From the NCBI RefSeq assembly GCF_024868665.1, contig NC_079893.1, positions 9,906,407 through 9,970,406 on the forward strand: 64,000 nt of DNA, given 5' to 3'. The translations under genes and the position numbers were made by a program. This document shows, in pieces, positions 49,901-60,953 of the stretch. The notes beneath the pieces were generated by a model. The model had not been told where the DNA came from. It did no database searches and saw nothing but the letters and a program-made list of their open reading frames with translations. Position 1 is the stretch's first letter, and each line of letters starts with the position of its first letter. This DNA comes from Triplophysa rosa. Taxonomy: Eukaryota; Chordata; Actinopteri; Cypriniformes; Nemacheilidae.

Positions 49901-52900
49901 TATGTAACATTAATGTCTTTTGTCAGTTACCTGTCTATTCATGATGAACTGTACTTGCATATTTTTTTTAATGACAACAGACGATTTATACTCCTACAGT
50001 TTGGCCTGTGCTACCAAACTTTAAACCTCTCTAGCACCAGTGCTATGTGCAAAAAAAGTTAACCTACACCCTTAACACTAATAATAATTACTGCTTGCCT
50101 TTGTTTTATAGCAGTCACGGAGAGTAGGCCTATAACCAAATTCAGGCGGCCAAAGCGGACACGCAGCGGATACGCAGCTAAAAGCGCCCGGTGGATAGAC
50201 AGCATATATCGGCATCGGCTTAATTGAGGTGGAAATTATCGGCATATCGGATATCGGCAAAAATCCAATATCGTGCATCACTACTATAAAAGTACATATT
50301 ATAAACTTTTTCTTGTGTTCTCAGTGGAGACAAACCTGATATCTCTTTAGGAAGCTGAGGTCCGTGGTGTCATCCAGAACATCAGTGCACACGCTGACCT
50401 GAACATATGGGTTTAACTCAGCCACTCGAGAATGGACAGCCTCCACCCTGAGAGAAAGAGTGGATTACATGCAAAAATGAAAGCAAAATTGACTTTGATT
50501 CTTTACAACGGCAAAAAGTTAAAGGGGAATTTCACCCAAAAATCAACTTTGTGTGATTTTTTACTCACCCACATGACGTTAAACATGTTTAGAGAACTTC
50601 CGGCGTCTTCGGAGCACAAATAGAGATATTTAGGTGACATCCGAGAGATTTCCAGGCCTCCTCATAGACATCATGGTGTCAGTTTTTGCCAAGGTCCCAA
50701 AAAGTACTAAAGACATCGTTAAATTGGTCCATCCGCGCATAGTGGCTCAGTTGAATTTTTTTGAAGCGACGAGAATGCTTTATGTGCGAAAAACAAACCA
50801 AAATACCGACTTTAATCGATATATTCTCCTTTGTCTTGTCAGTGTATGGCGCGCGTTCACGAGAGCACTTCGTCGTCTTCTTGGAAGAGAGCACTTTAAA
50901 AGTAGACAGGTTTGTGTGCCGAACGCCACATGTGGGGGATGCCGGTGTTGTTGCCGAAAACACACTCCCCGCCAGATTATGCACCCCCTTCAATAACACG
51001 CTATCCGATTGGCTAATTCTAACCCCTCCCCACACCCAATCCTAATCCTAAACCCTCCCCTAACACCTAATCCTCACCCTAACCATTGTGGGGAGGGGGG
51101 TGCATAATCTGGCAGGGAGTGTGTTTTCGGCACGACACCGGCGCTCTGACTCACAACGCGGAAGCGCAACTCTGTGTTTACGGCTCCATGGTGTTTCGAG
51201 TCTAATGTCAACAGTGTTTTTTTTGGCAATTTTAACAATCATAGGTAGTTTAGATGGTTAGAGTAAGGTTAGGGTAAAGGTTTCGTAAGACTTGAAACAC
51301 CAAGGATTTAGTCAAAACCAACAAGCCACGCCCATGGATCTGACTCGAAACACCAACGATTTAGTGAGAGCCCTGTGGTTTACATGCAGAAGACGAAGAA
51401 GTGCTCTCACGAACGCGCACCATACACTGACAAGAGAAAGGAGAATATATTGATTAAAGTTGGTATTTTAGTTTGTTTTTCGCACATAAAGCATTCTCGT
51501 CGCTTCAAAAATATTCAACTGAGCCACTATGCATGGATGGACCAATTTAACGATGTCTTTAGTACTTTTCTGGACCTTGGCAAAAACTGACACCATGATG
51601 GGCCTGGAAATCTCTCGGATGTCACCTAAATATCTCTATTTGTGCTCCGAAGAGCACAAAAAAGTTCTCTAAACATGTTTAACGTCATGTCGGTGAGTAA
51701 ACAAATCACACAAAGTTGATTTTTAGGTGAACTTCCACTTTAAAGCATAATACATTGCATAAAGTTGCAAGTTACTCAATGGCCACTGCTATTTGTGGCT
51801 AATATATACAAAGAAACGATGTCAAAAAGCAGCAATAAAGGATAAATCGAGCAGAGCAGATTTCGTTTCTCCAGAAGTTTCATGCGTCTGTGTAAATTCA
51901 CATAACTGCACCTTTTCCTCTGGCTATGTACATCCTCCTCTCTGATAAAGAAGTTGGTGCCCAGATCCCGAACTTCACATCGCTTACAGTCATGGAGAGT
52001 GACTGCCTACAAACACACATGCAAATTAAGTCTCAGAACATAGAAGAAAACCGTTAATTGTTATATGTAATATAGAAAAAAGATTTTTGAGAATAAGAAA
52101 GACATTTATCTCACCTTCACTCCTGCCAAAACAATGTTTTTTGCTGCAAGACATGAGGAATTTTAGTAAAACATTAAATATTATTTGCACAGAAAGATAA
52201 TATACAACACTGACTATTATAAATGATGTACAGTTAATGTACAGTATAAATAGATTTTTTTAACTTTTGGTAATGAAAGTTCAGGTGTTCTTTAATTACT
52301 CATATTACTTCTAGATATCATAAACCATACATGCAAATAAAGCCACGGACAAATTAAGAGACCATTTCAAAAATGTTTTCAGTTTTTCAGAATTTACTAT
52401 TTATAGATGTGTTTAGGAAAATTTCCTTACGTGAACTACTAACAATATTTCTCCCAAATTTCTAATAAAAATATTGTTTCTATTTGCAGAAAATGAAACC
52501 TGGAGAAACGGAATAACAGAAAAAGTATTTTTCAGACCTCAAATACTGCAAAGAAAACAAGTTCATATTTACTTTTAAGCAATACAACAGTATTATTTGT
52601 ACACATATTTAGGAAAATATTTTTTCATGTGATTTTATCACATTTTTATTTTTATGTGTCTTGTCATGCTGTCAGTCTTTCACATTGCTGTTGGGTGACT
52701 TTATGTCACTCCTGAGGTTTTGTTGAAATTCAACAGAAACCAGACTGGAATGGCCACAATACATCTAAAATTGCTGATTAAAAAAACGTGGAATGGTCTC
52801 TTGTTTTTTTCTGTGGCAGTATGTAAAAGCAACTCAAGCGGTATATGGTAAGATATATTAGAAGCACCCACCTATTTCTACTCCAACAGCTCCCATTCCA

Positions 52901-53109
52901 CTAAGAAACACAGCAGACTGGGCCATCTGTTGCATAGCACTGTCTCCCAGTACATACCGCTGCCGACTACAAAACACACACATTAAGGAGCTGATCCTTA
53001 TGACATTCTGGATATGATACTAAACTGTCTTTGTTTAATTGAGATTCAACTTGATCCTGTTTCAGTCTTACCTATACAGAGAATCATCTATCTCCATGGA
53101 GTCAGCCAT
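34978..53109 (-). CDS. uba6: Ubiquitin-like modifier-activating enzyme 6 (E1)
   Basis: UBA6 adenylates ubiquitin or FAT10, forms a thioester on its own cysteine and hands it to E2s such as USE1 (family knowledge). Coding exons in order: 53072-53109, 52872-52966, 52115-52143, 51912-52006, 50336-50447, 45990-46070, 45768-45890, 45528-45651, 44968-45071, 44813-44875, 44442-44518, 44264-44330, 44025-44168, 43874-43941, 43716-43794, 43463-43543, 43302-43379, 43031-43212, 42851-42956, 42685-42774, 38168-38248, 37956-38084, 37770-37821, 37623-37686, 37457-37526, 37273-37344, 37063-37186, 35792-35985, 35578-35705, 35402-35489, 35199-35293, 34978-35125. Total 3081 nt, 1026 residues (human 1052). Start [20 protein letters not shown]; nucleotide-binding loop GCGAIG at 435-440; catalytic Cys593 in [13 protein letters not shown] (codon 42742-42744); [11 protein letters not shown] and [20 protein letters not shown]-terminal ubiquitin-fold domain ending PPVRYYF. 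UBA1 and UBA7 fit less well at the N-terminus and tail. The gene appears intact. Confidence 0.96.
36296..36412. repeat. Partial cyprinid-type MITE, copy 9
   Basis: One arm only: TTCTTTGTTCTGTTAAACAC, ATATTTTGAAGAATG and ATTGACTATCATAGTAG; ends missing. Confidence 0.65.
39589..41342 (+). mobile_element. 5'-truncated, frame-disrupted L2-like LINE (reverse transcriptase remnant)
   Basis: The translation shows reverse transcriptase motif A ([11 protein letters not shown]), motif B ([14 protein letters not shown]) and the YADD catalytic box, then [24 protein letters not shown] and [10 protein letters not shown] in another frame, as expected for L2/CR1-clade elements. The frame changes near 40140, so it is inactive. 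It ends with AGGCGCCTATAAATAAAATG plus an ATT run. Element 40744-41175 interrupts it. It is antisense to uba6. Confidence 0.85.
40744..41175. mobile_element. hAT-like MITE D inserted in the LINE
   Basis: 432 bp, ends TAGGCCTGTGATGATATATT and AATATATCGTCCCAGCCCTA. Exact 8-bp duplications CTCAAAAC at 40736-40743 and 41176-41183. Removing it restores the LINE sequence. Confidence 0.9.
42104..42482. repeat. Inverted-repeat element with GTTCAGACA ends
   Basis: Left TAAAGCCTCGTTCAGACA, right TGTCTGAATGGGGCTTA. The flanks (CGCG-rich, 42023-42103 and 42483-42640) look like a second repeat that it split. No exact duplication found. Confidence 0.55.
43826..43870. repeat. MITE terminal fragment inside a 79-bp uba6 intron
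   Basis: TTTAAAGGGATAGTACACCC plus the adjacent AAAAAGAAAAATGTGATG match one end of the cyprinid foldback MITE. The intron is 43795-43873. Confidence 0.7.
45099..45470. repeat. Cyprinid-type foldback MITE, full copy 11 plus a deleted mini-copy
   Basis: 45161-45470 is a full copy (TTAAAGGAATAGTTTGC to GGTGAACTATACCTTTAA). Directly before it, 45099-45164 has both family ends with the middle deleted; the two share a TTAA. Confidence 0.75.
46530..48444. mobile_element. 1.9-kb element F with TIRs of about 273 bp
   Basis: Left arm 46530-46803 is the near-exact inverted complement of 48172-48444; it begins GGTCCGTGTAACGCTTTGCA. A 7-bp duplication GTGAAGA flanks it (46523-46529 and 48445-48451). 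Open frames in the arms mirror each other and are not genes. Confidence 0.9.
49043..49596. mobile_element. hAT-like element G inside element E
   Basis: 554 bp, ends TAGTGATGGGTCGTTCTTGA and GAACTTCCCATCACTA; flanking 8-mers GCGTCTTC and GAGTCTTC differ at one base. Confidence 0.85.
50519..51743. mobile_element. 1.2-kb foldback element H with arms of about 355 bp
   Basis: Ends TTAAAGGGGAATTTCACCC and GGTGAACTTCCACTTTAA. Arms about 50519-50880 and 51391-51743 are inverted copies. A second inverted pair (50953-50988 and 51095-51131) is nested inside. Confidence 0.85.
52338..52821. mobile_element. TA-flanked MITE family C, copy 2
   Basis: Begins TAAAGCCACGGACAAATTAA, ends TTTTTCTGTGGCAGTA; interior matches 15196-15796 over several blocks. 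Confidence 0.75.
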
Positions 53110-53881
53110 AATGGGAGGAGGAGAGGGAGTGTACAGGCGTTCCTCTCTAAGGTTCTGAAGGAGAAATAAAGAGCTTATCTTTCATGTAAAATACAAGACG
53201 ACCTCGCCCTAATTATATTCTGTGCATCACTCACAAAAATGAAAAAGTGCATTCAGATCTGCAGAAATCTGGGTGTGTCATGTACGTATATCACTTGTCA
53301 CCTGTCAGGCTCTTTGGACACGAAGCATCTTACATTGACCCACAATCTGATCTGGACATAAACAGCTTAAACATGGGATCGCAGCCATTTTCCAGTTTGG
53401 TATGCACAAACAAATGACTGACAACCAATTTAGCCTGCAGTGACATGACAGTCGCATGCACTTTGATGTCTTACGTGAGAGTACAATAAACCAATTCTTT
53501 TCAAATAATTCACAACACACACCTAACTTGTGTCAAATCCCTTTCACATACAAACTACTTGCTTTTAATAACATACAAGAAAAGGTCTAAAGCATACTAT
53601 GGGTCGTATCATCACAAAAACGCCTCGCACTAAACCAAAGAGCTTTAAATTTGTCTTACAGTCATCATTTTGTCATATTGCTTACTCATATCAATGAATC
53701 ATTAGCACACCGGCTAGCTGAGCTTATCACAGAATTCTCCCGTCTATTTGATTATGAAAAGATAAACAAAATCTGACGCCACGGCTGTGCTTTATGCACA
53801 TTTAAGATTATAGTGGCTTTTTGTTTACAGTGAGTCGAGGTGTTAATCATTTGTACGGATTGAGAGTTGTGAAGTAGCTAC

Positions 53882-53945
53882 CTGTCAATGTGAGCGAGGA
53901 ACGGAGAGCAGCACACTTCTTCAACTGCGCGTGTGCGAATGGGTT
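53882..53945 (-). other. uba6: Probable uba6 5' UTR exon
   Basis: The first coding exon starts at an AG acceptor (exon 53072-53154) 45 nt upstream of the ATG at 53107-53109, so a non-coding exon must lie further upstream. On the minus strand a good donor (TTGACAG/GTAGCT) ends at 53882, with GC-richer sequence above it. The 5' end is a guess. Confidence 0.45.
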
Positions 53946-54602
53946 TCATGGGTAAAATTGTCTACCGCCACCTACTGGATACACCTGTTATAAACCGCTA
54001 GTTTTGCTGAATGGCAAAAAAACAACTTTTTTACTTTAACACTCGTTTGCTTGTTAACGCACAGACCGTCTACATACACAAGAGTAGTGTTTTTGTTTTC
54101 TTTGTTATTTTTTTCCACATTTGTTGAAATAACAACTGTCCTATGGTGTGTAACGTACATAGTTTGTTTTAAATGTACGTGTCAAAAGAAGTAAGTCAAT
54201 ATATTTTTTTCAGTTATTAATTCATAAAACTGCTCTTTAGCTTATACTGTTTTTTTCAGTAAAAAATGCATTGTTTTATGTAGTTTAATAAACAGTCTAA
54301 ATAACCTGATTAATGATTGACTGAAAGTAAATCAATATTATTGATACCAGAAACTGAGATGCACACTGTTTGGTGGCCAGTTAAAGTACTTTGGAATGTA
54401 AAGGAAAAACCGCAACAATCAAAAAACATTTTATCTTTCATATTTGCTTTGCGCATGTTGTTGTCTGGAGAGCGTCAGACCACGCACGGGTTTCCTCCCT
54501 AAACTCTAGTTACCCTCTCTCTCTCCACACACAGCACCTGCAGTTCGCGAGTATTGCCATCCTCTTTACCAAACATCCTTGGCTTGATTTATCTTGATAG
54601 TG
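53946..54602. promoter_or_regulatory. Candidate shared divergent promoter region of uba6 and grhpr
   Basis: uba6 (minus) and grhpr (plus) are head-to-head with about 0.65 kb between the likely uba6 first exon and the grhpr ATG at 54603. No clear TATA box was identified at a plausible distance. Both genes are housekeeping-type, which suits a bidirectional promoter (inference). Confidence 0.35.
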
Positions 54603-57600
54603 ATGTGGTGTAGTGGAATAGCGCTCAGGAGACTGCAGAGGATCGGCGTTGAAGTCTCTGCGTGTAGAGCTGCTGGATTTCAGCGCGCGATGTCCATGTT
54701 ACCGAGAGTGTATGTGACGCGGCAGGTGCCGCCGGATGGACTGGACATTCTCCGAAAATCCGGACAGTAGGTTTGAAGACGTCTAAATCAGACCAGATTT
54801 CAGATGCGTAAAATGCGTAGGGTCACCCACAGTGCTGTGCTTGTTTTGTTGCAATACATCATGAATAAGTAAAAATAATTAATTTATATTAATACATACT
54901 AATACTTTATTCTTCTTTTGGATCAACACGTAGCTAAAATTACTTCTATTGTAATTCATTATACTTAGACGTATTGTGTGCACCAAAATAATGTATTACC
55001 CCAAGAACATAAGGTTAATCGATTTTAGTTGGTAAAAACAATATAGAACCCCTCATAATAAATTATAATGGATTTAATGTTAAAAATGGGAATTGTATGT
55101 TTATCATGGAAACTGTATTGGTTTCTGCAAATCTCTACTGGCAAAGTGTTGGTGCTGTTGGCTTGTTGGTAATGTGTTTGTAATTGTTTTAGTAGTAAAC
55201 TGCAGTTTAATGAATGAGCAATTATACCTTTGTGTGCAGTTCAGACACAATGATCAAAATCAGAGGTTTACCCCAGGATGTTCTAAGGAATTCCCAGAAA
55301 ATTTGTAAAATTCAGCAAAAGTTGTACAATTCTCCTGAAGATTATTACAGTTTAATTTCTACAATTTGTTGTCTTTACACTTTCTAATATTACGCTTATT
55401 TGTCTAACTGTTTAAACGCTTCTTTGTACCAAAAAATGGAATTGTATTTTAGAATGGGGTCCCTCGTAAAAGGTTCATCATATTTGGGGGTCCTAGGCAT
55501 GAAAATGATGGAAAACCCTTGATCTCAGTTTTACCGCACCAGGACCCTATTTTGTAAACTAAATATTTGTTCAGCATGTGATAACTGGAACTTCTCCTCA
55601 GCTGAAGATAAGTAACCACAGAGAAGAGAAAGTTAATAACAAACTTTGGACCAATTGGTTGAGTGTTCAGTCTTAGCATTAGGTTGAAGGCTAATCTAAG
55701 TCAGCTGCTACAGTATTTCACACTCATGGGCCCGGTTTCACAGACAAGGCTTAAGGCTAGTCCCAGACTAAAATGAATGTGTGACATGTCTTAACTGAAT
55801 ATAACTTGCCCAGAAATATCTTAAAATATATCAGTGCCATTGTTTTGTCTCAAGATGCACACAAATAATGTATTCTTATAAGGCATTTTTTATAAAAGTG
55901 ACATAAATATCTTAATTCAACTAAGGCATAGTCCTAGTTTAAGATAAGGTGTGTCTGTGAAACCGGGCCATGGATTTTTAAAGGTGTAAGATGAATTAAA
56001 TATAGAATAAAAATGCCACTTTAATTGTTTTCGGTCAGTTTCTTTGTTGGTTTGTGTATGTACTGTAGATATAATTCAAAACTCAAAATCACTTTGTTTT
56101 GTTCTTCATAACATTTCAATTCTGCTCAATCCCAGAGTGCAGTTTGAGATGTGGGACTCTGATGACCCTGTGCCCAGAAATGAACTGCTGAAAAGGGCCA
56201 AAGGTTGCGATGGAATACTGTGTGTACTCACAGAGAAGATCGATGCAGAATTATTGGACGCTGCAGGTTGGTTCACAATGCACGTCATACGAAAAACAAG
56301 GACAACTTTTAGTTAAACCTTGTGTTTGCGCTTTATTTCACCCATATCAACAATTATACAGTTTCAGTACATTTTTCACAAAAAAACATTTTCATAAATG
56401 TGATTTAAAAGAGTTAATGATAAATATTAATCATATGCTGTTATGTTGCTTATAATTGGGATAATTTCATGTGTTTTTACATACATTTTATGTAAACATT
56501 GGCTGAGTAACAAAATCCTGAACACTGTCTGGGTGTCAATATTGCAGGTCCAAATCTGAAAGTTGTCAGCACTATGTCAGTGGGTTTCGATCATCTCTCT
56601 TTGGATGAGCTCAAGAAAAGGTCAGTTGTGTGAGTACACTCTAAAAATGAATTTCCTGAAGTGTAACCTGTGACATTTGTTTGTGTTTTCCAGGAAAATC
56701 TGTGTGGGATATACTCCAGATGTCCTGACTGATGCTGTAGCTGAACTGACTGTTGCCCTGCTGCTTACTACATCACGAAGACTCATCGAAGCCACACATG
56801 AAGCTAAAACGTACTCACACTCACAACAAACTAAGTATCCATAGGACTAATCCATTCTGATTTATACATGTGTGTGTTTAGGGGTGGCTGGGGAACATGG
56901 AGAACTCAATGGCTGTGTGGTTATGAACTAGCAAACAGCACAGTTGGCATATTGGGACTAGGGAGGATTGGTAAGAAATAGCCACATAGCTGTTTTATTT
57001 TCAGTCATTTATTAAAAGGTCAGTGCTCCCATAAATTTCCTAAAATCAATGAATTTAATAGACATGGGTATTTGATTTACAGTGTTGGGGAAGTTACTCT
57101 GAAAAAGTAATGAATTACTAGTTACTAATTACATATCCAATACTGTATTTAGATTACTGTACAAATTACTCTCTCCAACAAGTATTTAATTACTTATTAC
57201 TCATTACTTTCTATATCCTATATCAACCTTGATTAGTTAAGAAGTGATTCAAGGATAGACATGAAACGGCTCTTTTAATTCATTCAAATAAATTACAGTA
57301 TATAAAACTACATGAAGTAGTACAAGTATTACAAATGTGAGAATTGTACATTAAAGCACAGATTTTAAAGATTGACTTTGAATTTTGATATCAATTTCAC
57401 TATTGCACACACACATATTACACAAAGTATTTAGTTTAATTACATCAGAAGTAACTGTAATTAAATTACAGAAAATATTTGAATAATCCCTTACTTTACT
57501 TTTTCAAGGAAAAAGTAATTTAATTACAGTAACTAATTACTTAGTAACTAGTTACACCCAACACTGGATTTGAATCTTGGATTCTTAAATTTAGTTAATT

Positions 57601-58554
57601 GTTGCCAATAAGTTTTGTACAATATTGTTCATTTGAAGGAGTATGGTATTATTTATATCTTAATATTATATTTGACTAAATTAAGATTATGATCTGTGTT
57701 CGTGTGTTGGGTAGGTGTGGCCATCGCAGAGCGTCTGAAGCCATTTAAGGTAAAGAAGTTCATTTACACAGATGTGGCACAAAGACCTGAGCTCGCAGAT
57801 ATGATACAAGCAGAATATGGTGAGATCTACCCTACATTCCAACTTTATTTGCATAAAAGTTTATTCCAAATTCAGATTATTTCATAAAAATCAAACTTCA
57901 TTATGGCTTAAACATGGAAAACATGCTGTTTATGTTCAGTCTCTTTCGATGAGGTGGCAAAGCAGTCGGATTTCCTGGCAGTGTGTTGTGCTTTGACTCC
58001 AGAGACTCAGGGCATCTGCAATAAGAATCTGTTTACTAAAATGAAGAAAAACTCTATCTTCATCAACACAAGCAGGTAAATGTTTGTCCATGGCAGTGGT
58101 TTTCCAAACGTTGGCTGCTATAAAATGATAGTCAAAAATGATAGTCAAAAGGCACCAACAATAAATGTATAAACGTGTAACAATGAATTAACTGCGTGTT
58201 ATTGTTGTTAAGAGGGGGCGTGGTTAATCAGGAGGATCTGTATGAAGCACTGTCCACAGGTCAGATCGCTGGAGCTGGGCTGGATGTCACCACCCCTGAA
58301 CCGCTGCCCACAAACCATCCACTTTTTACACTGAAAAACTGTGGTATGCATACATGTGTGCTATTCTGTAAAGGTTTTATTAAATATACGTATGTTTGTA
58401 CAAGCTTCGACAGGCCTTTTTTGTCTGTGCAGTGATTCTTCCCCACATTGCCAGCGCGTCCTACACCACAAGGAATGCCATGTCTGCACTTGCTGCCAAC
58501 AACCTGCTGGCTGGACTCAGGGGAGAACCTATGCCTAAAGAACTTAAGCTCTAG
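54603..58554 (+). CDS. grhpr: Glyoxylate reductase/hydroxypyruvate reductase
   Basis: The enzyme reduces glyoxylate to glycolate and hydroxypyruvate to D-glycerate with NAD(P)H, limiting oxalate formation (family knowledge). Nine exons: 54603-54766, 56136-56266, 56548-56620, 56694-56810, 56882-56970, 57715-57819, 57940-58075, 58213-58343, 58433-58554; 1068 nt, 355 residues (human 328). D-2-hydroxyacid dehydrogenase features: substrate loop [14 protein letters not shown], dinucleotide motif GLGRIG at 187-192, and the family triad at Arg272 (TSRGG), Glu301 (PEPLPTNHP) and His320 (LPHIAS). The C-terminus [10 protein letters not shown] matches human. Compared with human there is an N-terminal extension rich in Arg; internal in-frame ATGs at 54690 and 54696 would give the human-like short form. 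The intron before the sixth exon contains a MITE (about 57080-57566). Confidence 0.96.
55729..55969. mobile_element. MITE with GGCCCGGTTTCACAGACA ends
   Basis: 241 bp with inverted ends GGCCCGGTTTCACAGACA and TGTCTGTGAAACCGGGCC, flanked by ATG at 55726-55728 and 55970-55972 (3-bp duplication, Harbinger-like by inference). It sits in grhpr intron 1. Confidence 0.82.
57080..57566. mobile_element. MITE with CAGTGTTGGG ends in a grhpr intron
   Basis: Inverted ends CAGTGTTGGGGAAGTTACT and AGTTACACCCAACACTG, with runs of AGTTACT/AGTAACT inside. No convincing target duplication. Confidence 0.75.
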
Positions 58555-58607
58555 ATGGAAACGCCATGGAGCCGGTTAAAGGGACAGTTCTTACCCATGT
58601 TTTTTTA

Positions 58608-58613
58608 AATAAA
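58608..58613 (+). terminator. grhpr: Poly(A) signal of grhpr
   Basis: A canonical AATAAA lies 54 nt after the stop codon, giving a very short 3' UTR. No other hexamer is nearer. Confidence 0.65.
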
Positions 58614-59156
58614 AATCTTCTGCTTCACTCGAGTTCTTAAGGGTAATTGTCTATTTCACACATCAGAACTGGCGCACTGTGTTCCAAGTGATTTTTTTTA
58701 TTTTTGTGTTAACTTTTACGTAAAAGATCAACAATGCTGATGTTTGTTTTCGAGTACACAGACAAGGTCCACCGTCTGAGATCAATGATCTACAAAGATC
58801 TACAAAGTCCAGCCGTGTCAATGCAAGTCTCACAAATAGTTCTGCTTGTGTGCCTTTAGTGGTGTTGGTTTGAGGACAGATTAAAATCGAATGTCTTCGC
58901 TTACTGAAATCCACTTATACAATTAAAAAAAAATACTTAGACTAAAATAAATACACTTAATACAATTATGAGTAACATTACTCATCATTTTATTCACTAT
59001 ATTAATTTTAAGATGGTAGAAAAAATTACCACACTAACAATATGACTCACGGTAAAAAAAATACACAAGGGAGTCGTTTTATTTCTATAGTGATATAAGA
59101 TGTTTTCATCTCACGTTACATAAAACTGTTTGTGCAGTTAACACGTATGTACATAC

Positions 59157-60123
59157 TAGTGCTGTCAATCGATTAAAAAATTTAATCGGATTAATCACAC
59201 ATTTTCTGTGATTAATCACGATTAATCACACATAACAATAATATTTTAAAATATACTTGTACATTTTAATAATTTCACATTTAATCTTCAAATTGATATA
59301 GAAACAACATATTTCTTTAACAGCGTCATTTTATGAATGAAAGAAAACATTTTGATATTAGTACTGTAACTGATGTCTCTATTAAATTGATTATTTTAAC
59401 ATTAATTATAGCCATTCAACAATATAATTGAGAGCTATCATGAAATATACAGAAATTGAAGGAAGTTCTCAAACACTTTACAGTCTTTAATCCTAAATTA
59501 TAAATTAAATGCAGAAGAATTCTCATTAAAGATACAAAATCACATTGATTTCTTCGTTTACTTTGTTCTTTGATTAACATCAGTGACAGGAGTCACAGCA
59601 GCACGTTTAAGAACGTGGCCCCTTTAAGAGCTGTCTCAGTACGCAGATCTGACCGTCACCGCACTCCCTTTTTCACAACTCTGCATTCATTTAAGATTTT
59701 ATTTTACACTTTGAAGTCTTGCTTAAGAAAATGCTAGACAAAACGGGCTTTCTGACATAATGTATGGTTTTATCCATTCAAGCACGAAAGAGAATTTAAC
59801 ACGGATGCGCTGTCTGACAGAGATTCACCGACGCAGCCTTCAGCCCGTGACTGTTTACACCAGACTGGACCTCGCGTTGCGTTTTGCCGCGTCCCACAGT
59901 TTAGAAGCTGTCTATCTTCATTGAACGCGTCAAAGCAACTGTTTAAAATCGCGCATAAGTGGTTTAAAAGCCTGTACACGAATAAGAGCGTGATTACATA
60001 ATGTAAGGCTAGACAAAGGATGTCAAAACAAACAGATGCTGCGTTAATTGCGTTAAATATTTTTCACGCGTTAATTTGAAAAAATTAATCGCATGCGTTA
60101 ACGAGTTAACGTTGACCGCCCTA
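59157..60123. mobile_element. 967-bp hAT-like element I
   Basis: Ends TAGTGCTGTCAATCGATTAA and AACGTTGACCGCCCTA, related to element B. Exact 8-bp duplications GTACATAC at 59149-59156 and 60124-60131. No transposase frame. Confidence 0.88.
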
Positions 60124-60483
60124 GTACATACCTTTAAGGTAATTTAATGTGACAATCGTTGTGTAAACTGTTTAAGTACATGTTGAATTTTTGAAATTCA
60201 CATGTTTAGATAATATAAATATTCATGTTATGGCACAGTTGCAGTGTATAATCCACAGCCACAGGTATTTGGTTAAGTTTTAAGGGGGTATGATTTACCA
60301 TAATCAGAAACTTTGAGTTCATTCAATGTAACAAGATTTCAATCAGTGCCATATTTACCACAATGTCAAAGCTATAACAGGGTATTTACATTATAACCGC
60401 CAAAAAAAAGATTACATAAATCAGATGCAAAAAGTAAGGTATCTTATTTACAGGTTGGAAAGCAGCTAAATCTAGTGAACAAA

Positions 60484-60953
60484 TACAGCCATGGAAAATT
60501 TAAGACACCACTTCAGTTTGCCTTTGTTTAGCATTTCTGTATGTTTTGTGGCATTTCCAAGCCAGTGTCTGATGAATTTTAACAGAAACTCACAACAGCT
60601 ACAGTATATGAAAGTATGAGAGAATGCAAAAAGACACATGAAACATGTGAAAAAAAACAGGCTTATACCATCATATAATCCTTTTTAAACTGATCCTAAA
60701 ATACATGTACGTACTGTGTTTTTTAAACAAGAATAAGAACTTGTTTTTTGCAGTATTCAAAATCTGCAAACATTGCATATTTTTGTTAATTTGACCAGTT
60801 TGCCCATTTCAATTATCTGCAGATAAATGCAAATACAATTTTTTATTTTCACTTGGAATTTTTGGAATTCAAAATGATATTTACTTAAACACGTACTTAG
60901 AAACAATAATTTCAGAAAAACTTAGTGGTCTCTTGATATTTTCTGCGGTTGTA
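60484..60953. mobile_element. TA-flanked MITE family C, copy 3
   Basis: Begins TACAGCCATGGAAAATTTAA and ends ATTTTCTGCGGTTGTA; interior oriented opposite to 52338-52821. Confidence 0.72.

Larger units (their letters stand above)
46154..50283. mobile_element. 4.1-kb hAT-like element E with nested insertions
   Basis: Ends TAGGGATGCACGATATTATC and GATATCGGC...TATCGTGCATCACTA; exact 8-bp duplications CTATAAAA at 46146-46153 and 50284-50291. It contains 46530-48444 and 49043-49596. No transposase frame was seen. It lies in the uba6 intron 46071-50335. Confidence 0.88.

Noticed and set aside
50634..51590. Several open frames of 60-120 codons
   Set aside because: They lie in the arms of foldback element H on both strands.
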